Shown piece after piece: positions 18,851 through 27,262 of a DNA stretch of 38,305 nt. Source of the stretch: a bacterium (GTDB lineage Bacteria; Planctomycetota; SKW154; DAOVDS01); contig DAOVDS010000004.1 of assembly GCA_030669415.1 (NCBI GenBank), positions 1-38,305 of the forward strand, read 5' to 3'. The stretch's first letter is position 1, and every line of letters begins with the position of its first letter. A program made the position numbers and the translations under genes. Under the pieces are notes generated by a model. The model was given only the letters and a program-made list of their open reading frames with translations, did not search any database and had not been told where the DNA came from.

Positions 18851-20104
18851 TTATCCCTTCTGCGATTTAACAAGGCCGAATTTCTTCGGCACAGTGAACC
18901 TGTCTATAAGCGGAACGGCGGTGTTCATGATTAGAATCGAGTAGCAGACGCCTTCGGGATAGCCGCCCAGCTTGCGGATAACCGCGGTCAGCACGCCGGC
19001 GCCCACGCCGAAGATAATGGCCCCTTTCGCGGTCATGGGCGATGTCACCATGTCCGTCGCCATGAAGAAGGCACCCAGGACAAGCCCGCCGCTCAATGTC
19101 CAGAACGCGAGCCTCTCGAAGAAGCTGTACCTGGCATACCACGGAACCAGGCCCGTCGCAGACACGACCTCCAGCTCGACTTCCTTGTCTTCACGCCTCA
19201 CTTTCAGTTTCAGTTTCTGACCGTACAACAGCTTGCCAACTTCTCTGCGCAGGTTTTGCGAATTCTTTATTTCTACTCCGTCAAACTCTGTGACGACGTC
19301 ATCCTTTTTCACACCAGCCTTGGCCGCAGCAGTGCCGTCAAGAACGCCAGTAACTTTCGCACCTCCTGCGCTGTCGGCAACCTGAAGGCCGAGGAAAGGC
19401 TCCTTCGCCTTGTAGGGAATAACCATGCACAGGACAACGGCGGTCACGATAAACGAGACAGGCACGCGCCAGTCAACGTACTTTCGCACAATGAGGAACA
19501 GCCCGCCGATAAGCAGGAGCAGCGCCGAGGTCTCGCCAAGCGAGCCGGGCACATTTCCCATGAAGAGGTCCCAGACTGAATACTCCTGGGCCCCTGTGAC
19601 AGACATCTTGAGCGCGTTGAGCGGCGTCGCCGCTGAGACAACATCCACGCTTCTCGGCGTCGCCCAGCCGGCCGTCATTTGAAGCGACCACGCCGCCAGG
19701 ACAAAGGCGCGCCCCGCGAGCGCGGGGTTCCAGATGTTGCATCCCAGACCGCCGAAGAGGTGCTTGGCGGCCGCGATGGAGAAGAACGCACCGATTACAA
19801 CGAGATACCACGAGACGTTGGACGAGATGACCATGGCGAAGAGCAGGCCGGTTACTACTGCGGAGCCGTCGAGCGCCTGAATGACCGGCTTCCTGCGAAG
19901 CGCCAGAATCAACGCCTCGGTACCCACGCAAACGGCTATCGAGCCGAGGATAATCGCGATGGCACTCCCGCCGAAGAACCAGCAGCCGACAACCGCAGCC
20001 GGCGCAAGGGCGAGCACCACAGTCCACATTATCTTCGGGATTGACTCATCGCTTCGTATATGCGGTGATGTGCTGACAAGGAATCTCTTTTGCGCCTCTG
20101 CCAT
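18851..20104 (-). CDS. rnfD: Electron transport complex subunit RnfD with inserted PDZ domain
   Basis: RnfD body (GLGCNIWNPALAGRAFVLAAW...WTLSGGLVLGAFFMATDMVTSPMTAKGAIIFGVGAGVLTAVIRKLGGYPEGVCYSILIMN) interrupted by KEPFLGLQVADSAGGAKVTGVLDGTAAAKAGVKKDDVVTEFDGVEIKNSQNLRREV... Confidence 0.9.
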   Translation of the reverse strand: MAEAQKRFLVSTSPHIRSDESIPKIMWTVVLALAPAAVVGCWFFGGSAIAIILGSIAVCVGTEALILALRRKPVIQALDGSAVVTGLLFAMVISSNVSWYLVVIGAFFSIAAAKHLFGGLGCNIWNPALAGRAFVLAAWSLQMTAGWATPRSVDVVSAATPLNALKMSVTGAQEYSVWDLFMGNVPGSLGETSALLLLIGGLFLIVRKYVDWRVPVSFIVTAVVLCMVIPYKAKEPFLGLQVADSAGGAKVTGVLDGTAAAKAGVKKDDVVTEFDGVEIKNSQNLRREVGKLLYGQKLKLKVRREDKEVELEVVSATGLVPWYARYSFFERLAFWTLSGGLVLGAFFMATDMVTSPMTAKGAIIFGVGAGVLTAVIRKLGGYPEGVCYSILIMNTAVPLIDRFTVPKKFGLVKSQKG

Positions 20105-20222
20105 CGCCCTCTTCTCTCTGTAGTCAGTAACCAGCAATCAGTATCGAGTAGACTGAATAAACGCGCAGCAAGCTGCGCCGCTAAATTCTCATCCGTTTTC
20201 TTCCCACGCTACTTGCTGCCGG

Positions 20223-21608
20223 TCACTTGCTTGCAGTAGCTTCTTCTTTCTTCTTTTCTTCTTCCTGTGCCTTTTTCGCCTCGGCCTTGGCCCTTTCTTT
20301 CGCCTGGATTGCGCGCAGCTCGCCCTTGCCGTACTTGATGAACTGCACTATGGGGCGCTTGGCCGGGCAGACGTAGGTGCATACGCCGCACTCTATGCAG
20401 TCAAGCAGGTTGCTGGCCTTCGCCAGCGCGACGTTCTTGGCCTCGAGCAGAACTGACAGCCGGCTCGGCACAAGCCGCATGGGGCATGTATCCACGCAGC
20501 GCCCGCAGCGGATGCAGGGGCCGTACCTTCCCACCGGTTTCCCTTCCATCACGAGAATGCCCGAGGTGCCCTTTATTACGACCAGGTCGGTAGTGTACTG
20601 GGCAAGGCCCATCATCGGGCCGCCGAGGATAATCTTGTTTGCGCCCGCCTTTACACCGCAAAGGTCAAGAAGCTCCTTTATCGGGTGGCCGACAAGGGCG
20701 AGCAGGTTTTTCGGGTTCTCAATGCCTTCGCCCGTCACGGTGAGCACCCGCTCTATAAGAGGCTTATTGTACTTCACAGCTTCCCAGGTGGCGAAGGCGG
20801 TGCCGACGTTGTTTACCAGCGCCCCCACATCCATCGGCAGCCCGCCGGAAGGCACCTCGCGGTCGAGAATAGCTTTTATTAGCTGCTTCTCTGCGCCCTG
20901 CGGATACTTGACGGGCAGCGCCACGACCTTTATCGAGGGGTCCACCTTCGCGGCCGCCTCGCGCATGACCTTTATCGCATCAGGCTTGTTCGCCTCGATG
21001 CCGATGTAGCGGTCTTTCGCACCCACTACCTTGCACAGAATCCGCAGGCCCTGGATAATCCCGTCCGGCTTCTCGAGCATGAGCCGGTCATCGGCGGTGA
21101 GGTACGGCTGGCACTCGACGCCGTTGAGGATGAACGAGTTAATAGGCTTGTTCTTGGGCGGCGACACCTTCACGTGCAGGGGAAATGTCGCGCCGCCCAG
21201 GCCTACAATACCGGCATCCGTAATGCGCTTCTTGAGCTCGTCAGCACCGAGAGAGTCGATATCGGGAGTCTCTACATTGAGACCCTCCGCCCATGTATCT
21301 TCGCCATCGTTCTCGATAACCACCGAGGTCACGAGGTCGCCGAAGATGTGCTCGTAGGAGCCCACGTCAACGACCTTGCCGCTGACCGAACTGTGCACAG
21401 GCGCCGAGACGAAAGCGGAGGCTTCACCGACAACCTGGCCCTTCTTGACAGGGGCCCCTTTCTCGACAACAGGCTTGCATGGCGCACCGAGGTGCTGGGC
21501 CATGGGGATGCGAACCACCTTGGGGATGGGTGCGTTTTCTATGGCCTTGTCCTTGCTGAGGTGCTTCATGTCGTGAGGGTGAACTCCCCCGACGAAAGTG
21601 TGAGCCAT
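20223..21608 (-). CDS. rnfC: Electron transport complex subunit RnfC
   Basis: GGVHPHDMK...GLGGATFPLHVKVSPP...NGVECQPYLTADDRLM...CIRCGRCVDTCPMRLVP...CIECGVCTYVCPAKRPIVQ. Confidence 0.95.
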   Translation of the reverse strand: MAHTFVGGVHPHDMKHLSKDKAIENAPIPKVVRIPMAQHLGAPCKPVVEKGAPVKKGQVVGEASAFVSAPVHSSVSGKVVDVGSYEHIFGDLVTSVVIENDGEDTWAEGLNVETPDIDSLGADELKKRITDAGIVGLGGATFPLHVKVSPPKNKPINSFILNGVECQPYLTADDRLMLEKPDGIIQGLRILCKVVGAKDRYIGIEANKPDAIKVMREAAAKVDPSIKVVALPVKYPQGAEKQLIKAILDREVPSGGLPMDVGALVNNVGTAFATWEAVKYNKPLIERVLTVTGEGIENPKNLLALVGHPIKELLDLCGVKAGANKIILGGPMMGLAQYTTDLVVIKGTSGILVMEGKPVGRYGPCIRCGRCVDTCPMRLVPSRLSVLLEAKNVALAKASNLLDCIECGVCTYVCPAKRPIVQFIKYGKGELRAIQAKERAKAEAKKAQEEEKKKEEATASK

Positions 21609-21649
21609 TTCCCGTTCTCCGTGCAACTATCCGAGCTTCCGCCCGGCAG

Positions 21650-22717
21650 CTACTTCTCAGACTTCTCTGTGCCGCCCGAGAGGTCGAATCTCTCTACTTT
21701 GGCCTCTTCACGCAAGTGCTGTACAAGGTGGCCGATCTCATGGCCGTCCACATGCCTCCTCTCCTCCTCGTCGAGTAGAAACGGCTGCACTTCCTCGTAC
21801 TTGAGCTGGGAGACATCCTTGATATCCACGAGCTTCACAATGTGGAAGCCGAACCTCGACTGGACAGGCTCTGCAACCTCGCCGGGCTTGAGCTGGTCGA
21901 AAACCACGGGTACAAGCAGGTTGAAAAGAGCCCCCTTGGGGACCCAGCCCATGTCGAAGCTTTCCGCAGTGTAGCCCGCCCCGTATTCAGTGGCTATCTT
22001 CGCGAAATTCTCCCCTGCGCGAAGCTTCTTCACCACCTCGTCGGCGACATCCTTGGAGTTGAGCTTCTTCCACCGCTGCGACTTCTCCGTGAGCCCGGCA
22101 ATCTCCATGTCGATTTTCTGTTTCTGCTCGGCGGAGGCAATCCGCAGTTCGCACTTCAGTCGCGATATCTCACGTGCTATGCCATGCGCCATCTCCTCGG
22201 TCGAGACAAGTATGTGATGGACCCTGGCTATCCTGCCGGCATCCTTGGGGTATCTTCTCTCGAACAGGGCCTTCATGTTCTCGTCCGAGGCGCGCTTCTT
22301 CTTGACCAGCTTCTCCGCAAGAAGCAGCAGCCTGGTCTTGTAGGCGTTGTTCTTCTTGCGCTCCTCGATTGTGTATCCATAGCGCTTCAGCTCCGCTTCG
22401 AGCTCTTTGAGGTCGTTGTTGTAGTGGGCAAGTTCCTGCAGCAGGAGTTCGTTCTGGCGTTCAGTTACTTCCTTGCCGGAGACAGTCACTCCCGCCTTTT
22501 CGGCAGCCTGCTGGACGAGGAGCCAGTCTACGAGCTCCTCCATGAACTCGCGCGCCTTGCACTCGAAAAGGAGCTTCTCGAACTCGGCGCGGGTGGTCTC
22601 CTTCGCGTTTACCCGCAACACCACCCCGCCCCCGCCAGTTGGCTGCTGGGCATCCTGCGCCAGCACAATCAGGCACAGCGCAGTAACCAGGAACGCTGCC
22701 GCCGCTATTTTCTTCAT
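21650..22717 (-). CDS. Parvulin-type peptidylprolyl isomerase (PrsA/SurA-like), secreted
   Basis: Signal peptide; VHHILVSTEE...LRAGENFAKIATEYGAGYTAESFDMGWVPKG...VVFDQLKPGEVAEPVQSRFGFHIVKLVD. Confidence 0.88.
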   Translation of the reverse strand: MKKIAAAAFLVTALCLIVLAQDAQQPTGGGGVVLRVNAKETTRAEFEKLLFECKAREFMEELVDWLLVQQAAEKAGVTVSGKEVTERQNELLLQELAHYNNDLKELEAELKRYGYTIEERKKNNAYKTRLLLLAEKLVKKKRASDENMKALFERRYPKDAGRIARVHHILVSTEEMAHGIAREISRLKCELRIASAEQKQKIDMEIAGLTEKSQRWKKLNSKDVADEVVKKLRAGENFAKIATEYGAGYTAESFDMGWVPKGALFNLLVPVVFDQLKPGEVAEPVQSRFGFHIVKLVDIKDVSQLKYEEVQPFLLDEEERRHVDGHEIGHLVQHLREEAKVERFDLSGGTEKSEK

Positions 22718-22759
22718 AACTGCAACTCCAAATCTGAGGACATCTCCGGGCTTAGACTC

Positions 22760-24019
22760 TTAGTTCTCTTCCTGCTTCTCGACTGCGGGATTCGCCTTGC
22801 CCGCGGGCGCCGCTCCCTGCGGCACTTTCTGCTTCGCCTTGGTCTCCATGTATTTCAGAATCTGGATAAGCTGCGAATTGGAGAGCATGCCTTCCTGAAG
22901 CATGAGCATCCCCAGCAGCTTGTGTGTGCCTTTCCTGTCCATGTCCTTCTGCAGCTTGAGCGCCTCGTCAAGCTGCTCGTGGGTTATGAAGTCCATCCTT
23001 ATGGCAATCTCGCCGAAGAATTCCTTCTGTGCCTCGGTCTCGTCTGTGTAGCCATTCGGGTGTTTGCGGTGCCAGTGCCACGCAGTCTCGACCATGGTCT
23101 CCAGCTCGCCCAGCTCGTGCCGCCAGCCGAGTTCCTTCGCTGCCCTCTCGTTGCTCGCCACCAGTGACGGCGGGTCTCCCGGCCGCCTTGGCGCATCAAC
23201 CGCTTCAATCTCGGCGCCCGTAACCTTCCTGCAGACTTCAATCACTTCCCTTACGGAGAAGCCTTTCCCGCTGCCGAGGTTGAATATCTCAGGGCCGCAG
23301 AAGTGCTTCTCGTAGGCGAGCACGTGCGCCTTGGCCAGGTCAGTAACGTGAATGTAGTCCCGTATGCAGGTTCCATCCCCGGTGGGGTAATCAGTACCGA
23401 AGACACGTACCTTCTGCTTCTGCTTGAGCGCGACCTTGAGCACCAGCGGAATCAGGTGTGTCTCGATGCGGTGGGCCTCGCCGAGGTCGCCCTCGGGGTC
23501 GGCGCCAGCCGCATTGAAATACCTCAGCATGACGGGCTCGAGCCCGTGGGATTTCGCGTAGTCGAACATTATCTGCTCGATAAACCACTTGGACTTGCCG
23601 TAGGGGCTTATCGGCACGCAGACGTGTTTTTCATCTATCGGCAGGTACTGCGGCACACCGTAGGTCGCGGCGCTGCTGGAGAAGATAATCCGCCTGACAT
23701 CGAACTCTAGCATTGCGCGGAGCAGGTTCAGCGTGCCGAGCAGGTTATTGAGGTAGTACTTCTGCGGGTCTTCCACCGACTCTTCCACGTAGCAGCATGC
23801 CGCCATGTGGAAGACGCCATCTATCCTGTAGGTGGTGAAAAGACGGTGGAGGTCGTCGAAGCTCTTGAGGTCGCCCTCGACGAGGTGCCCGCCGTGAATG
23901 GCTTTGCGGTGGCCCTCCGAGAGGTTGTCAAACACTATCGGGTGATATCCCGACCTTGCCAGCTCCTTGACAATGTGGCTCCCGATATAACCCGCACCAC
24001 CTGTAACCAAAAGCGCCAT
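22760..24019 (-). CDS. galE: UDP-glucose 4-epimerase with C-terminal MshEN-like extension
   Basis: MALLVTGGAGYIGSHIVKELARSGYHPIVFDNLSEGHR...SSSAATYG...YGKSKW; tail after HRKHPNGY: FFGEIAIRMDFITHEQLDEALKLQ...LLGMLMLQEGMLSNSQLIQIL. Confidence 0.92.
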   Translation of the reverse strand: MALLVTGGAGYIGSHIVKELARSGYHPIVFDNLSEGHRKAIHGGHLVEGDLKSFDDLHRLFTTYRIDGVFHMAACCYVEESVEDPQKYYLNNLLGTLNLLRAMLEFDVRRIIFSSSAATYGVPQYLPIDEKHVCVPISPYGKSKWFIEQIMFDYAKSHGLEPVMLRYFNAAGADPEGDLGEAHRIETHLIPLVLKVALKQKQKVRVFGTDYPTGDGTCIRDYIHVTDLAKAHVLAYEKHFCGPEIFNLGSGKGFSVREVIEVCRKVTGAEIEAVDAPRRPGDPPSLVASNERAAKELGWRHELGELETMVETAWHWHRKHPNGYTDETEAQKEFFGEIAIRMDFITHEQLDEALKLQKDMDRKGTHKLLGMLMLQEGMLSNSQLIQILKYMETKAKQKVPQGAAPAGKANPAVEKQEEN

Positions 24020-24127
24020 CAGCGGTCCTTCCGCCAGTGAAATGAAGACAGCATTTTACCAGCACCAGGCTTGCTGTCAAGCGAAAACACATTCCATTGC
24101 TGCGCACACTGCCGGTAAGCATTTGTC

Positions 24128-24157
24128 TTGCAAAAGGACCTTCCCTGGTGTTATCAT
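24128..24157 (+). promoter_or_regulatory. sigma70-like promoter (TTGCAA-N18-TATCAT)
   Basis: Upstream of histidine kinase CDS 24188. Confidence 0.35.
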
Positions 24158-24187
24158 CACTGCTGAACTTACCAGTGAGGTAGTCCG

Positions 24188-25729
24188 ATGTCCGAAGCAA
24201 CGGGCCGTCAGCGCAAGCTGACTAAGAGCTTGAATTTCAGACTTGTTTTCTTTGTCTGCGTCTTTCTTCTGGTAGCTAAGGGTACGTTCAGCTACATGAT
24301 GACGAGGATGGAACACGACGAGCTGATTGCGGAAGTGGTTAACGGCTCCAGGCGCTTCAGTGAAGGCATAAAGCGCTCAACCCGCTACGCCATGCTCAAG
24401 TTCGACCGCGAGGCGATGCACCAAATACTCGAGGAGGTCGGCCGCCAGGAGGATGTTGAGCGAGTCCGCATACTCAACAAGGAAGGCGATGTCATTATAT
24501 CCACACGGTCAGAGGAAATCGGCCACAAGGTAGACAAGCGCGAAGAGGCCTGCTACGGCTGCCACGATGTTGACAAGCCGCTCGAGAAACTGCCCATGTC
24601 GAGAAGGTGGCGCATTTTCGGGCAGTCCGGAGACCGCCGGGTCGGCATCGTCGACCCGATATACAACGAGCCGGACTGCTGGAACGCGCCGTGCCACCAG
24701 CATCCCGAAGACAAGAAAGTGCTTGGCGTACTCGATGTGATAGTCTCCGTAAAGGAAGTTGATGAACTGCTTGCAGCCAGTGCCTGGCGGCGGGCGATTT
24801 TCACCATTCTTGCAATCATAATCGTCGGTACCGTCATAAGCTACTACCTTTACCGCACAGTCACCGTCCCTGTGCGCCGCCTTGTCAGCGGTACGAAACA
24901 CCTCGCTGCCGGCGAGCTTGATTACCAGATTGCCGTCACCGACGCCACGGAAATCGGCTACCTCGCCCAGTCGTTCAACAGGATGGCACGCACACTCAAG
25001 GAACAGCAGCAGCAGGTCGTGCGGCAGGAGAAGCTCGCCTCGCTCGGACAGATGGCCGCCGGCATAGTACACGAAATAAACAACCCCCTTTCGGGAATCC
25101 TCATCTATGTGCGCCTTATGCTCAAGCAGATTGAAGCCAAGACCTTCGACCCGGATGAAGGGGCAAGCAACCTGTCCAAGATGGAACGGGAAGTGCAGCG
25201 CTGCTCTCGAATAATCCGCAATCTCCTCGATTTCTCCCGCCAGACCCCACCGCAACTGCGCAGGGTGGACATGGCGCAGGTGATAGAGGAAGCCCTGCTT
25301 ATCCTCGGCCACCAGGCGAGCCTCCAGAACATCGAGGTGGTGAAGAAATACGCACCCGATGCGCCGGTTGTCGAGGCCGACTTCGACCAGATGCGACAAG
25401 TGCTCAACAACATGTTCACCAACTCCATGCAGGCGATGAAGGATGGTGGCAAGATAATCCTGCGACTCTCCAGAGCGAAACCTGAATTTCTACCCGGCGC
25501 CAGGCGAGTACTCAAAGTGGAGATAGAAGACACAGGGTGCGGCATACCGGATGAGAGTCTCGGCAACCTTTTCACGCCCTTCTTCACCACCAAGGAGAAG
25601 GGAGAGGGGGTCGGTCTCGGGCTGGCCGTTGTCTACGGAATTATCCAGCGGCACAACGGCAGGATCGAAGTCTCGAGCAAGGTCGGGCAAGGCACGGTCT
25701 TCACAATATACCTGAGAGCACAGCAATGA
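24188..25729 (+). CDS. Sensor histidine kinase with periplasmic CxxCH heme-like motif, HAMP, HisKA, HATPase
   Basis: EACYGCHD (24551-24565), CWNAPCH (24677-24697), HAMP, AAGIVHEINNPLSGIL H-box, GCGIPDESLGNLFTPFFTTKEKGEGVGLGLAVVYGI. Confidence 0.93.
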   Translation: MSEATGRQRKLTKSLNFRLVFFVCVFLLVAKGTFSYMMTRMEHDELIAEVVNGSRRFSEGIKRSTRYAMLKFDREAMHQILEEVGRQEDVERVRILNKEGDVIISTRSEEIGHKVDKREEACYGCHDVDKPLEKLPMSRRWRIFGQSGDRRVGIVDPIYNEPDCWNAPCHQHPEDKKVLGVLDVIVSVKEVDELLAASAWRRAIFTILAIIIVGTVISYYLYRTVTVPVRRLVSGTKHLAAGELDYQIAVTDATEIGYLAQSFNRMARTLKEQQQQVVRQEKLASLGQMAAGIVHEINNPLSGILIYVRLMLKQIEAKTFDPDEGASNLSKMEREVQRCSRIIRNLLDFSRQTPPQLRRVDMAQVIEEALLILGHQASLQNIEVVKKYAPDAPVVEADFDQMRQVLNNMFTNSMQAMKDGGKIILRLSRAKPEFLPGARRVLKVEIEDTGCGIPDESLGNLFTPFFTTKEKGEGVGLGLAVVYGIIQRHNGRIEVSSKVGQGTVFTIYLRAQQ

Positions 25730-27078
25730 AGAAACCCAAGCGAGTCCTGATAGTTGATGATGAAGAGATAATCAGGGACTCCATGGCGCAGTGGCTCGAG
25801 TCCTGCGGTTACGAGACCTACGTCGCATCCAACGGGAAAGAAGCAATCGAAGTGCTCAGGGACAAGCCGATTCCCGTTGTCCTGGCCGACCTCGTGATGC
25901 CTGTCATGGACGGAATAGCCTTCGTCAAGGAGGCCAGGCGCCTCTTCCCGAGTATCTCGGTTGTCATAATCACCGCACACGCCACCATAGAGACTGCCAT
26001 AACCGCCATGAGGGAAGGAGCGTGCGACTACGTCGAGAAGCCTTTCTGCCCGGAAGCTATCGAGCTGGTGGTCGCCAACCTCACGCAGCACCAGGAGCTG
26101 CTGGTGGAGAATGAGCGCCTGCGCCTGGCCCTGCACGAGAAGAACCGCCTTGAAGACCTCCTCTTCAAGAGCCAGAGCATGCAGCGCGTCGCGGACACTA
26201 TCCGCGCCGTGGCGCCCGCCAACACCACTGTCCTTATCGTCGGAGAAAGCGGCACAGGCAAGGAGCTTGTCGCAAGAGCCCTTCACAACCTGAGCGAGAG
26301 AAAGGGCAAGCCTTTCATAGCTGTGCCCTGCACCGCCCTGCCCGATTCCCTGCTCGAAAGCGAGCTCTTCGGACACGAGAAAGGGGCCTTCACCGGCGCC
26401 TCCTCACGCCGCAGGGGCCGGTTCGAGCTCGCCGATTCCGGCACCATCTTTCTCGATGAAATCGGTGACATCTCGAACAAGACCCAGCTTTCTCTCCTGC
26501 GTGTAATCGAGACGAAAGAGTTCACCCGCGTAGGCGGCAGCGAGCTCCTGAACTGCGATGTGCGCGTAATCTCCGCCACCAACCGAAACCTGCCCTCGCT
26601 CGTAAAAAGCGGCGCGTTCCGCGAAGACCTCTTCTACCGCCTCAACGTCGTCACCATCGAGCTGCCGCCCCTGAGAGAGCGCAGGGAAGACATCCCGCTG
26701 CTAACTCAGCACTTTCTCGAGAAGTTCTCGGCCGAGCAGAACAAGCCTGAAATCGAAGGGTTTGCACCGGAAGTGCTCAAAGCTCTCCTCGAATACGACT
26801 ACCCCGGCAACGTACGCGAGCTCGCCAACATGGTCGAACACGCCGTCCTCATGGCGGGGGGGACACAGGTGACACTCGAAGACCTGCCCAAGCCGCAAAA
26901 AGCCCTGGATGACACATACGCGCAGCCCCCTGCGGGCCTCACTCTGAGAGAAGTCGAGAGAATACAGATAGAGAAAACCCTCGAGCAAACAAAGGGTAAT
27001 CGTTCGAAAGCAGCCCGCATTCTCGGAATCGAACGTGCCACACTCTACAATAAACTGAAAGCCTACGGCTTGATGTAA
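25726..27078 (+). CDS. NtrC-family sigma54-dependent response regulator
   Basis: REC domain; GESGTGKELVARALH; GAFTGA; Fis-type HTH KAARILGIERATLYNKLK. Confidence 0.96.
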   Translation: MKKPKRVLIVDDEEIIRDSMAQWLESCGYETYVASNGKEAIEVLRDKPIPVVLADLVMPVMDGIAFVKEARRLFPSISVVIITAHATIETAITAMREGACDYVEKPFCPEAIELVVANLTQHQELLVENERLRLALHEKNRLEDLLFKSQSMQRVADTIRAVAPANTTVLIVGESGTGKELVARALHNLSERKGKPFIAVPCTALPDSLLESELFGHEKGAFTGASSRRRGRFELADSGTIFLDEIGDISNKTQLSLLRVIETKEFTRVGGSELLNCDVRVISATNRNLPSLVKSGAFREDLFYRLNVVTIELPPLRERREDIPLLTQHFLEKFSAEQNKPEIEGFAPEVLKALLEYDYPGNVRELANMVEHAVLMAGGTQVTLEDLPKPQKALDDTYAQPPAGLTLREVERIQIEKTLEQTKGNRSKAARILGIERATLYNKLKAYGLM

Positions 27079-27196
27079 ACTTATTATACACCCTGTTCAA
27101 AGTTTAGACACTTCCGAACAGCCCCGCTCAGGCCCACACGATAATCACTTAATCTAACTCCTTATGCCACACCAAGTTCCCACATTGGTATCCGAA

Positions 27197-27214
27197 CTGG
27201 CACACCTATTGCTA
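27197..27214 (+). promoter_or_regulatory. sigma54 -24/-12 promoter
   Basis: cTGGCACacctaTTGCTa: GG-N10-GC spacing exact; 49 nt upstream of ATG 27263. Confidence 0.8.
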
Positions 27215-27262
27215 TGTTCAGACTGGACGCAAACAACAACTGCATCTGAGGAGGGCATAGCA

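Noticed and set aside
21842-23167. 441-aa plus-strand ORF across parvulin and galE
   Set aside because: Antisense to two clear genes; Leu-rich artefact translation.
24509-26376. Long minus-strand ORFs (24509-25399, 25633-26376)
   Set aside because: Antisense to histidine kinase and sigma54 regulator genes.
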